Source: Gracilaria gracilis
Lineage: Eukaryota > Rhodophyta > Florideophyceae > Gracilariales > Gracilariaceae
Direction: 5' to 3'
Assembly (NCBI GenBank): GCA_030374805.1
Contig: JARGSG010000197.1
Span: 682,001 to 746,000, forward strand
Length of the DNA: 64,000 bases
Part shown: piece by piece, positions 11,055 through 20,775 of the stretch
Numbering within the stretch: position 1 is the first letter of the stretch
Layout: each line of letters opens with the position of its first letter
Program-made: the position numbers and the translations under genes
Notes under the pieces: generated by a model
Database searches by the model: none
What the model was told of the DNA's origin: nothing
What the model saw: only the letters and a program-made list of their open reading frames with translations

Positions 11055-13400
11055 TTATCCCACTTGGGCATTGACAATTGTCGCCGGGAGACCCTTGAGA
11101 GTACGCCGATGGTACTGCACCACTTTCGATCATGGGAGATGCTCAATTGGCTCATCCGAGTCAGCCTCGGGTCCGTAGCCGTACCAACGTACGAGATACT
11201 GTATGTACCCCAACGGGTGGTATGAGTGTTTCACTATGTGGCCGAGTACGAACACCTGTCGGAAGACTTCCCGGCCTTGCCGTGTGATAAAGACATCCTG
11301 CTTCAGAGAGCTCTCCGGCGGCTTCACCGTGTGTGGCACTGTACCTTCGCGGTGTGGTCCCCCACTTGGGTCGATTGTCACGCGTATCGCGGTGTCGGTG
11401 TTCCAGATACCTTGGTTTGGTAGAGTTCCTTCTCCCGCGGGAGTCCCAAGTGGGCGTACCGCAAGTTTGCGTGGTAGCGACCGTTTCGACGGAGTTGTGT
11501 GTGGCGTCGAACGCGCTCGCGTCAACGGTAACCCTGATTGAACCGGCCTCGCCGTGGTGGCACGTGACGTTGTCAACGGGTGGCCGTCATTGGTCTGCGC
11601 CATGGCGTGTTCCGCCTCCGTATTCACGGGAGGTGTCAGCTCGGTTTGTCGACGTGGTTCGCTCGCTGAGCTGATCTCTCTTACAGGTGTAGTCCGTGTG
11701 CTACGGTTGGCACTTCCCTGCTGGGCATTTAGCGACGTGTCCACGGTGTGGCCCGCCTCAGGCGTGTTGGGCGACTTAGTTTCCCACGACTCTTCTCCGT
11801 CTTGGACGTGCGAGCTCAACGGCGCCTTAGGCGTCGTTTCCACTCCGTTATGCGACGTAGTCACTCCAGGCGCGATATGCGCCGTAAGCAACGGCTTCGC
11901 CGGTGACGACTGAGTCTTCTCGGTCTTTTCCCGCACGGCGGTAGTGTCTGGTGACGATTACGCTTCTGCGTTGATGCGCGGCGAATTTGACGGGACGCCG
12001 GGCTCCCGAGAGGGGTTTAATTGCGCATTAGCGGTGTCTCTCTTCCGTGCCACACGGGGTTCCTCACGCGAAAGTGCGGAAGAATGACGATTAACGAGTC
12101 CCTCCCCCTCCTTAGATGGAGCGACATGGGGAGTGGGTGTCAACGCGCCAAGGCGGCGAATAATTACGACCGGCGGCGGGGCTTCAAACAGCGAAGCACC
12201 AGGGCGCGTAGAGTCCGATAACATCGGCAAATCCGAGAGTCCCCTACTTGGGTGTGGTACCTCCTGAGGGCGGTCGATCGGAGGTGGGTCCGGTGTGTCC
12301 GTAGTGTTCGTTTCCGCTTCTGCGGTAGAAGGTCTACTTGATGGGTCGTTTCCCGCAGGCGGGGGTGCAAAACCCATGCGATCGCGGGAAATGCGTTCGT
12401 CTTGTTGACCCATCTCCACTACGACAGTGTCGGATTCTACCGCAATTGTCTTGAAGGGACCGTCGGCGACGGGTGAGAGCTTGTGGCGTTTCTCCTTGCC
12501 TGGGTTCCAATACTCCTTACGGATGAACACATAGTCCCCTTCTTTAAGGGCGGGTGGTCTTCGAGGGGCTCGCTGATCGAAATCACGCTTATACGCGGCT
12601 TGTGACCGGGCCATTGACCGTTGTGCTGCAGGGACCAGCTTGGTAAGCCATGTCTTCCAGGTTTCCCTGTATCTATTCGTCGAAGGAAATTGATCCAGCG
12701 TTGGCTGTGCTTCGAGCGCCACGGGCGCTGGGGTGCGAGACAGAACCAATTGAAATGGAGTCAATCCCGTAGTACGGTGTACCTGAGCGTTGTATGCGAA
12801 TGTCAGGGCATCGGTGAACAGGTCCCACGTGGTGGGGTGATCGGCTACGTATGAACGGAGTGCTGCTAACAGCGTCCGGTTAAACCGTTCAGCCTGCCCA
12901 TTACACTGGGGGTGGTAGGTTGTCGTGAAGAGATTCTTAACATCCAGAATTCTGCATACATCCCCGAAGAACCGGGAGGCAAACTGTTTCCCGTTGTCGG
13001 AGAGTATATTCACCGGTGGACCGTAGACAAATGCCCAATAGGTGACGAATGCCTGCGCAACCGTCAATGACGTGATTCTCCGTAATGGTACGGTACGAAC
13101 GAGTTTCGAGAAACGATCCGTGATCACGAGTAGAAATTGGTTACGCCGATTGGTAGCGAGGAACGTTCCCAAAATATCGATGGCTACGAATTCCAGGGGC
13201 GCTCTTGCGGGGAAGAGCTTCAACTTCGTCGCATGGCAGCGAAGCTTGACGCGATTCCGAGCACGCTCGGGGCAGAACCGCACAGTTGCGTAGCAATCCA
13301 CAGCCATTGCTGGCCAGTAGAATTTCCTTCGCAATGTAAGGTACAGTTTCCGTCCTCCGACATGGCCACTAAGTTTGGCATAGTGTGATAAGTGTAACAC
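11055..13400 (-). pseudogene. Integrase and chromodomain of Gypsy element 1
   Basis: This is the surviving 3' part of pol. The frame is continuous except for TAA at 11958-11960 and TGA at 11130-11132. Integrase features are a His-rich zinc-binding start (HLSHYAKLSGH) in which the last cysteine is lost (FCPERAR where element 3 has ACTHCAR). The catalytic blocks FVAIDILG, LSDNGKQF and HPQCNGQAERFNR supply D, D and E. A Pro/Ser-rich tail follows, then a chromodomain-like end (YIQYLVRWYGYGPEADSDEP). The TGA lies where element 3 has Arg, consistent with CGA to TGA. Loss of a zinc ligand and of all upstream pol domains means this copy is inactive. Confidence 0.85.
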
Positions 13401-13455
13401 CCGGGTTTAGGGTTTTAGGGTTTAGGGCCTAAAACCCCTAAAACCGCTAAACCGA
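13399..13455. repeat. Telomere-like inverted repeat at a deletion junction
   Basis: Three near-copies of TTTAGGG on the plus strand are followed immediately by near-copies of the complement (CCCTAAA type), forming an imperfect palindrome of about 50 bp. It lies exactly between the truncated pol frame and the truncated 5' LTR of element 1. Confidence 0.75.
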
Positions 13456-13570
13456 AATTACCTCAGCGAGGCGACACGCTAATAGCGGTGTAGCTCATAT
13501 ATATCTACTAACGCATGATGCGGGAATTAACTAAGTACCTCAAATCGCCTCCAAAGAGTGTTGTCCTTCA
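13456..13570 (-). repeat. Truncated 5' LTR of Gypsy element 1
   Basis: About 115 bp repeat the sequence at 8772-8886 almost exactly, with a few differences such as GATGCGGGA for GATGCGGAA. Its outer edge ends in TGTCCTTCA and is followed by the CCAAC duplication. The remaining LTR has been deleted. Confidence 0.85.
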
Positions 13571-14043
13571 CCAACGTCTACTTCTCCATGCCGGATTAGG
13601 TCGTATGCCATAGCGTATACAACCATCTCCGGACATACTCCATGATGCTCGGTTGGGCGACTCACTGCTCATCCGCGGATGCTTAAAGATGATAATGAGA
13701 GTTTTCCTTGTAAGTGCGGTAAATAAAATTCCAGAGCGGCTTTAGCTTGCGCGACTCCTGACGACTTCAAACTTTGATTAGCATTAAACAACTCCATACA
13801 ATAACGCGTTAATAACCGATCGATGTCCTTAGCATTATTATAACGCCTATCCAACTCGCTCAACGTTTCCAGCCATGCCATGAACTGCTGCAAGTGTTTA
13901 TCATAATTCCGGCGCGTATTAGGCCTTAACCGCTTATGGGCTAACTCAAGCAGCCCGTGAGGGTTTGTCTGCTCGGTTGACATCGGTAGGAACGTATAGA
14001 CCGTCCATAAGCATGTTTCCCGCAAGCAGCAAGGCCGCCACAC
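13571..14043 (-). pseudogene. DIRS tyrosine recombinase, N-terminal part
   Basis: The frame contains a SAM-like core-binding domain typical of phage-type integrases (LRPNTRRNYDKHLQQFMAWL, then DRLLTRYCMELF). TGA at about 13678 interrupts it where relatives usually have Trp. The same frame then continues through EHHGVCPEMVVYAMAYDLI up to 13571 and resumes at 8029 after element 1. Its start overlaps the end of the RNase H frame by about 100 bases, as is normal in DIRS elements. Confidence 0.7.
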
Positions 14044-14607
14044 GTCGACATATACGATTAAAACTCATCACGCTGCTTCGACCCTTTTGGAGAGCACCAA
14101 TGCGAGCTTGATTATCGATAAAGATAAGCACTCGCGTTCCAAAGTTTTTTTGTTGTCGTAGAAGCCACCGAAGACCAAGTAGAAAGGCTTCTCCCTCAAG
14201 GAGATGAATGGGCATTTTCTTGCGCCAGCGGTGCCGAACAGCGAGTTTCCAGTCTTGGCTGGAAATCCACTTATGTCGCTCGTCTGCATGCATCGAAAGT
14301 AAACGCAATGGGTCCTCAACTTTGTTGTAAACCACTCCTCCACCCCATAAACTTGCATCTACGCATAAAACGTAAGTACAAAAGGGTGTAGCGATACAGG
14401 TGCGAGTTAAAGGCGAGAGCGAAGTAAGGGGGTTCAATTCTTGCTTTGCTGCGATCGTTGCTTTAATTGTAACAGAAGCCGCGAGGCTCAACTGATACAC
14501 GCGCTGTAACACTGAGAAGAGAGGTCTGCGCAAGAGAAGAAACCATGCCCATTTTCCGAGCAAGCCTTGTAGCTCACGCACTGCCCATCTATCTCGTTTG
14601 ACGAATA
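13946..14607 (-). pseudogene. DIRS RNase H domain
   Basis: This is the downstream part of the DIRS RT/RNase H protein. It opens with the connection region LLGKWAWFLLLRRPLFSVLQ. The RNase H signatures are VDASLWGGGV (first Asp), EGEAFLLGLRWLL (Glu), IFIDNQARIGAL (second Asp) and VNRADKPSRA (final Asp region). The frame runs through to 14607, where the 8.5-kb TIR element begins. It is in register with the RT frame that stops at 23155 on the other side of that insertion. It is separated from a working gene by the insertion and by a stop in the RT part. Confidence 0.8.
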
Positions 14608-14635
14608 CGTCGGTGTTCTTGGAATGCTAGTTTAG
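14608..14635 (+). repeat. Left terminal inverted repeat of the 8.5-kb element
   Basis: It starts CGTCGGTGTTCTTGGAATGC and pairs with the complement of 23127-23154 with two mismatches. Preceding bases 14606-14607 are TA. Confidence 0.85.
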
Positions 14636-14875
14636 TATGCTAGATCGCTAGTTATGAAAATAGAAGTCCGAAAAAACTAGCAATTTCGCAGATTGCGCTA
14701 GTTGGCAAGGCAAAAAAAATTCTTTTGGAAATCGCATTTTCACGTGCCGGAGTTGAACTCCATTTGTTGAAGTTGTATGCTAGTTTGCAGTTCGTGCGCC
14801 ACTGCCCGTTACCACACATTCGTCACAGTCGTCAAAATCATTCAAAAAATTTACTCTCGGGTCACCGGCGCTCGT

Positions 14876-15909
14876 TTATTCCAACTCGGCATTCGGATCC
14901 TGAGTGTTAGATTCCCTAAATGTCAAGTTAAAGAAGTCCAACGAACAAATCTCCCCATTCTGGTACATCTTCCTAGCCCCGAAGCGGCTTCCAACCCCTC
15001 CCACCCTCTTCTTCCCCTGCTCCTCCAATATACGCTCCGCCGTCCTCGTAGCCGCCGCCGCACTCCCGAACCCCACCAACGGCGCCCCACCCGGCAGCTG
15101 CGGTGGCACAAACACCTTCCCATCCTCGTCCACCAACATCCCACCCTTCCTCCTCTTCTTCAGTCGACTCCCTATACCTTCTCCTCCCTTCTCATCTCCC
15201 CCCCCTCTCCCTCACACTCCCCCGCCAACCCCGAGAACCAGGCGACACCGGCGACCCTTTACCTGCTCTCTTTTCCACCCCTACTCCCCCTCCCCTCACC
15301 ATTTCCTTCAACTCCAACATCAATTTTCCCGCCTTCTCCGCCTGTCCCACTTGCTGCTCCAACACTTCAACCCTACCCTTCAGCCCCATGTTCTCCCTCA
15401 ACAGCCTCCCTGGCTCCCTCCCCACGCACTCCAACATCCCATTCACATGTCCTACAGCCCCACTCCAGTCAACTTCATCCTCTTCCGAATCGTCGAAATC
15501 AATTCCACTGGCAAACCAAACTCCGACACACTCAGCACCACCCCTCCCATCTCTACCACCATCTCCGACATCATGTCGTCCAAACTCTCCTTCAAACTCC
15601 CCACAAGCTTCCTCACCTGTTCCTTCATCTCCCCCATAAACCTTCTCTCCGGTCCTCCTCCTCCATCCCCATTTCAAACCCTCTGCCTCACACAAACCCC
15701 CCTTCAGTACCCCCTTTTTCCTTCCGCGGCAGCGTCTCTGGCACTTCCGTCCTGTGCAGCAGAGCCATTAGCTCCTCGTCACCAACGTATCCATTCGACA
15801 CCCTGAGAAAAGACGGCGTCCTGCGATAAATGAATTGAACAGACCTGAGCGACTCACAACAACTCTCGTCCTTCCCACCCCTGATCACAGCCATTATACT
15901 CGTGGCCAC
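14876..15909 (-). pseudogene. Decayed coding region, coiled-coil type, unknown function
   Basis: The minus strand shows protein-like sequence in three alternating frames, which implies at least three frameshifts. The start is near 15894 (MAVIRGGKDESCCESLRS). A middle region has coiled-coil composition (MGLKGRVEVLEQQVGQAEKA, then MKEQVRKLVGSLKESLDDMM). The end is VDEDGKVFVPPQLPGGAPLV followed by RTAERILEEQGKKR. The plus strand across it is C-rich and gives long Pro/Ser frames that are shadows. The order of parts suggests one protein of about 340 residues. I do not recognise the family. It may be a DNA-binding accessory gene of the element that carries it, but nothing shows this directly. Confidence 0.45.
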
Positions 15910-16316
15910 ACACCCCTCTACCCCGCAGGTCTATTTGTATCACAATGTTCTATACCTCAATTTCCCGCCAATCCCTAAAAACTCCATTTTCCCTGGATAT
16001 TTCCATATTTTCGTTTTTTCCTTTCAGTACTATCTTACAAAAGCCCTCCATAGCGCCCGTTTCTTAACTCCTTACCATAACATCTTCCTATTTATACTTC
16101 ATTTCGATACATATCTTTTCATAACACATTCATCAGTCCTAATCCCTTGATACCCACCTACCTCATTCTTTCAACTACTTAGTCATAAAAACTATCTTTT
16201 CCTTTGAAACCACTTTATCGATATATACATCTGCAACGTCGTTCTCTACTTAAGCCTCTCCCCCTTCTACTCCTGTAGCACAATATCTCCTCACAGCATC
16301 CAACAAATTCGACATA
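15910..16316. other. Non-coding spacer inside the 8.5-kb element
   Basis: This A/T/C-rich stretch has few G residues on the plus strand. It separates two divergently read coding regions and may hold both promoters. No specific site can be named. Confidence 0.35.
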
Positions 16317-17148
16317 ATGACCTCGCCTTCCTCTTCTCACCGTTTCTCCCACACCCCAGCTATTGTTGTATGCGGAGGTCGTCTTGGTTCCATGCGTTAC
16401 GACCACGGAACCCCTCAAAATACTATTCTTTCACTCCAAGATTTCGTAGCCGTACACAGCATTCCGCAATGTCCCATTTTCTTCTACGGCAGGACCAACT
16501 TGTTGGAAACAGTAATTCGCTTATGCCCTACATCTCGTAGACAAGACTTGGTTTTCATTCGGAACGGCCACATTCTTCCCATTCTCTCAAAACATGGTCT
16601 TCATCACACCACACGAGCAGTTCTTTACATCACCGTACCCACTCTCAGCGCACCTCCACAGGATGGCATCACCCCTCTTACTCCCAACTGCATCACAACT
16701 GTCACCGGAAAATGGGCTTTCGCACTATCACAGCGCTTTTTTAACGGAGATCTCACTTGCAATATCGTTGACGAACAGCCTTTTCTAAATCATACTACGA
16801 AAAGCTCGTCTGGATCTCTTCATTTAACCTAGTTGGTTCCTCCCACGACTTCATTACCATGCATGACGTGGCCACCCACTACAATGCCATAGTTTCAACG
16901 ATAATGAAGGAACTCCTGGGCATAGTCTCCTCCAAGAGAGGTATTTCCTACAATATCCCCTCCACAGTGCAATCCCTACTCGCCTACGGAAGCACTCCTA
17001 CCTTCTTCCCGCCTCATTCTCTGAGTACGAATTCAGAAGTGCTTACTCCTACCTTTCCTCCGAGGATACCAAGAGAGCGGGGTTACCTGACCCTGCCCCT
17101 TTTCACACCAACTATGTCAATGTCCTTATAAATGACATTCTCTTTTAG
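16317..17148 (+). pseudogene. Ketopantoate-reductase-like family gene with two frameshifts
   Basis: Protein-like sequence runs in three successive frames, changing near 16795 and near 17010. The conserved order matches an uncharacterised plant and algal family related to the 6-phosphogluconate dehydrogenase/ketopantoate reductase fold. The blocks are IVVCGGRLGSM near the start, RRQDLVFIRNGHILPIL, ITTVTGKWAFALSQRF, then EKLVWISSFNLVGSSHDFI in the second frame and AYSYLSSEDTKRAGLPDP with PFHTNYV in the third. The total is about 277 codons with a natural TAG end at 17146-17148. Family members are host genes of unknown activity, so finding one between the terminal repeats of a transposable element suggests capture. 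The recognition is from memory of the family pattern and should be confirmed by search. The frameshifts could be decay or assembly errors. Confidence 0.6.
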
Positions 17149-17350
17149 TACCAGTACGTCTTTGCTCTCTTCTTGTAAAAAAATATCTTCGCACAATACT
17201 CTCTCTCCTTATCCCACGTCTTGTAACTCATTTTCTATCTTAAACAATCTTTTTATGCTCACATCACATCAAAACATTCGTTCCTTTATCATTACTATTG
17301 AAGTCACCTCACTCTCACACACAGAACACTACACGCCCTACATGTTATAT
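17149..17350. other. Spacer between convergent coding regions
   Basis: A T/C-rich spacer lies between the end of the reductase-like gene on the plus strand and the end of the acidic-tailed gene on the minus strand. No feature is seen. Confidence 0.3.
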
Positions 17351-17817
17351 CTAGTTCTCCTCATAATCCATTATCATCGGTCCCTCCTCGTAGTCATCAT
17401 CCGTGTTATCAGCCTTATTGCCTTGTACCTCGTCATCTTCCTCTTCGTAATCCTCCTCTCCAACTTCCTCTTCCTCCATTTCCAAGTTGCTGACAGAACT
17501 TTTCTCCTCGTCCAGCTGGTCGTTCGGGTCTTCTCCGAGCCCAAATTTCTCATCTAAGAATTTGTGCCGAAAAGCAGGCTGCCTGTGCACCACATCAAGA
17601 GCTTGTATCCTTTGGGCACAAAGTATATGTGATACCGTAGACAATTCTCCTTCACCGGCGCATCAATGTACCCAGCCCCTTCATGAAACACATCTCCCCT
17701 TCCAATAAACATGGAGTACGGTAGAACCCTGAACTTCTTCACAACCATCGTACTAGACAGCCTCTTCAAACTCTTGTCATCCGTCACATACATATTATGT
17801 GACCTCTCACATACCAT
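17351..17817 (-). pseudogene. Decayed gene with 2OG-oxygenase/cupin-like motif and acidic tail
   Basis: Two overlapping minus-strand frames join near 17580-17600. The first, from ATG 17817, contains MFIGRGDVFHEGAGYIDAP followed by ENCLRYHIYFVPKGY. A GDxxHxGxxY block followed by an N-x-R-x-H-x-Y-like stretch is the pattern of 2-oxoglutarate/Fe(II) oxygenase or JmjC-type beta-barrels often found as passengers in transposons. This is a weak, motif-level resemblance. The second frame continues with FRHKFLDEKFGLGEDPNDQ and ends in a run of Glu and Asp. The total is about 150 codons, so the N-terminus is probably missing. The function is unknown. Confidence 0.4.
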
Positions 17818-18268
17818 ATCATAAAAGAGCTCCCCCGGAGGCCATCATAAAGAATCCCGGAATCTCTCCGTTGTTCTTCTCCTTATTCGTTCATTTCTGA
17901 CGCCTCGCCGTTCCTCTTCGATCGTGCTGACTCCCGCCTCTTTTTATAGTTCAGAGGCGCAATGATGGATACAAAGGGTTCAAACAATTCGAAACTTGGG
18001 TTACGACCGTCGAGAATGCTCGCGAGAACGTATAATGGACGTACCCTTATCAATCACGTTCGTGGAATTCACTTCTTGACCGAACAATGCGCCAGCTCAA
18101 TATAGGTTTGAACTCAAGGGGTTTCGTATTTCACGTTTTATAATTCACTATCGCTTTATTTAGAAAGTTACATGATCGTCATAACTACTACGTACGTGTA
18201 GCTTTAGAATAAAGGCACCCAATTTTGAAGGAAAGAAGAATTGATTTGCGTCCGTTAAGTTGGCGCAA
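17818..18268. other. Spacer between the acidic-tailed gene and the hairpin array
   Basis: No coding sequence is supported. The segment may hold the promoter of the minus-strand gene that starts at 17817. No defined site is visible. Confidence 0.3.
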
Positions 18269-20281
18269 GGACAGCGGACCGGGGTGGAGTGGCGCTTCAT
18301 CAGTGCCCTGATGAAGCGCCACTCCAACCTTGACGGCTGTCCACGGCGCATGGGCCCTAAAAATTTATTTTTTCGGACAGCGGTCCGGGGTGGAGTGGCG
18401 CTTCATCAGGGCACTGATGAAGCGCCACCTCGCCCTTGACCGCTGTCCACGGCGCATGGGCCCTAAACATTTATTTTTTCGGGCAGCGGTCCGGGGTGGA
18501 GTTGCGCTTTATCAGTGCCCTGATGAAGCGCCACTCCACCCCCGACCGCTGTTCATGCGCCATGGCCGATGAAGCTGGACGATACCTCGGACGGCGGTCC
18601 ACGCGCCGTGGCCGATGAAGCTGGAGGACACTACGGACCCCCTTCGTTCTGGTAGAAGATGAATTCTATATCAGGAACGTTACATCCCATAAAACTAAAT
18701 ATGGTAGTTCTACGGACTACCCCGTTTAATCTCTAGTCGTTTTCTATCTCAATTTCCAAGTTACTAACAGATTAGTTACATGGTTACACAATGGTACTAC
18801 CATGTATAGCATAAAATCCCGTACCAGTTTTTAAGCAACTTAGAAATACTTATTATTATCCCGGCCAGGGTGTCTGGGTAGCTGAACGAGGTCGAGCAGC
18901 GCTTCATCAAGGCATCGATTGGACCCGACTTCACTTTGACAGTTGTCCACGGCGCGTAGATGACGGACTGAAATGAGGTATCAACAGTGGATCGATGAAG
19001 TGCCGCTCGAGCTTGGTTCCTTTCCAGCTGCCCATTCACAACTGCAAAGGCTGCCACGCAGATTCTCATAGACGACAACGAAAAGCAGTTGTACACGCGC
19101 GCCACTCGAGAGGTGCTACACATGTGGGGCACAGTAGCAGTACCACGCGCGCCCTGGATGCAGTGTTGTAGGACCGACTGGGTCGGCAATGCAAAAAAAA
19201 ATGCAGTTTTTTGGACAGCGGTCCGATGTGCAGTGGCGCTTCATCACGGCCGTGATGAAGCGCCACTCCACCCCGGACCGCTATCCGGCCCACTGTGTAG
19301 ACCGCGGTCGTGGACGAGTTTCGAGCGATTCCAGGCACCCCAGAAACGTTTATTGGCACTACTTGAAGTGCATATGCAAGGACGTACGCCAAACAAAACA
19401 GGCCGAAGTAGAGCAGATGTCCTCACATTTCACAATTAGCATTCAAGGCCAGTACATCGCGGATCTCAATGCAGCTTAGATTCGACACCAAATGCGTGTG
19501 TGAAGCGGGGCATAATTGTGTACCTCTTCATCAGTGCAACGATGAAGCACCACTCTACCTCGGTTCGCTGTCCAGTGGCGCAGACCTCCAAAAACTACCA
19601 ATTCTATTTGCACATGAACAGCGGACCGGAGTGGTATAGCGTTTCATCGGTGTACCTATGAAGCGCAACTCCACTTTGGTCCGCTGTCAAACCTCCCTGT
19701 CGGCTTTCTTATTTCTATGGTTGGAGGATCTGGTCAGCTTTGCGCTCCATTAAAAGAAGCGATGACACGAAAGAATAGCCACACGATTAAGGTGTTTTGG
19801 GTCTATTGGAAGGACGTTGGGGTTCCTGCAGCCTAATCTGATAACAATGGAAAGCCTATGAACCAAAATGGGACCCATGCAAATTCGAGAACCTGGTCTG
19901 TAGCTTTGGGTTTCCATACTTCATAAAACACTTTTTGTGTTCATTACAAATCCCAGGTTGTTTTTTACTTATTGTACACCATCCCATGATATTAGATATG
20001 ATCTGAGTGTTCTTTTGGGCAGCAATGGAGTGTGAATAGAGTAGCAATATTACCACGCAAATAAGCTAACATGGCATTTCTGGCAGCCCTTTGCTATAGG
20101 TAGTACACGTATTGATAGCGTGATATATATATAGATTAAGCGCCAGTCCACCCCGGTCCACTGTCGGCTCCTCGTGGCAAGCCAAAAACATTTACCTATT
20201 TGGCCTGCACAGCATACTAGGGTGGGGTTAAGCTTAATCGGGACCCCGATGAATCGCCACTGCACCACGCTCCACTGTACA
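18269..20281. repeat. Array of long hairpins, 106-bp tandem core plus dispersed relatives
   Basis: Three tandem hairpins lie at 18269-18342, 18375-18448 and 18481-18554, with starts exactly 106 bp apart. Each has two arms of about 35 bp around a 4-base loop. The arms contain GGACAGCGGTCCGGGGTGGA and, on the return side, CTGATGAAGCGCCACTCC. Spacers share CACGGCGCATGGGCCCTAAA and then an A/T-rich run. A fourth good copy is at 19213-19286. Decayed copies are near 18881-18958, 19510-19573, 19617-19688, 20130-20168 and 20213-20281. Paired arms stay complementary while unpaired bases vary. There is no coding frame and no transposase site that would explain it. Confidence 0.85.
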
Positions 20282-20282
20282 G

Positions 20283-20775
20283 AAAGCATTCACTTCCGTA
20301 CCTTGTAAAAATATCCACGTGTATGGAGGGCCTCTGGCCACGTTACGTGGTACACGTCTCTAATGCTTTGTAGCGCGTACTTAAGCACTCCTGCCCTTCC
20401 GTGGAATTCCACGGTAAACGGAACGCTCCTTACCACCCCGTTACGGTTTCACGGGATATGTTCTTTTTCTGCCACAGCAAGCGCGTGGGTCTCTTGCTCG
20501 TTACAGAACATGAATATATCTCTGCGCACCGTATGGGTGAGATGGACTATCCGTATTTGTTCTGGTGACCGGACGGAGTAACACACGAGGTACGTTCGAA
20601 AATCTTGGTCTTTCTTTCCCAGTTATGTTAACTGGGGCAGTTTGTGTGATTTCGATGCTAGTGAGTACTCATTGAGCGGTAGTGAAAGGTTTATGTAACT
20701 GAAACTAATTGCTAGTCGGTGCTATATGGCAGGGGGGAAAGTAGGGCTTGGCGATTTGGTATCGATAGAACCTCG
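20283..20775. other. Spacer between the hairpin array and the right-hand gene
   Basis: No gene is supported. The strand bias changes here from mixed to G-rich on the plus strand. A short frame at 20363-20581 is not protein-like. Confidence 0.3.

Larger units (their letters stand above)
8035..13570 (-). mobile_element. Gypsy element 1: internally deleted Ty3/Gypsy chromovirus
   Basis: The element is oriented on the minus strand and flanked by CCAAC duplications. It keeps a full 3' LTR (8035-8886), a polypurine tract, an antisense ORF on the plus strand (8922-10880) and the integrase-chromodomain part of pol (13400-11055). Its 5' LTR is cut to about 115 bp (13456-13570). The primer-binding site, gag, protease, RT and RNase H are gone. 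A short telomere-like inverted repeat (13399-13455) fills the deletion junction. It belongs to the same lineage as element 3: the LTR edge, polypurine tract, integrase and antisense ORF all correspond. Confidence 0.85.

Noticed and set aside
14777-15829. Plus-strand Pro/Ser/Thr-rich frames of up to 350 codons
   Set aside because: They have low-complexity composition from a C-rich strand, while the minus strand shows coiled-coil-like protein sequence over the same region.
18269-18554. CRISPR-like array because of regular repeats
   Set aside because: The repeats are contiguous 106-bp units whose spacers are also nearly identical, in eukaryotic DNA without cas genes.
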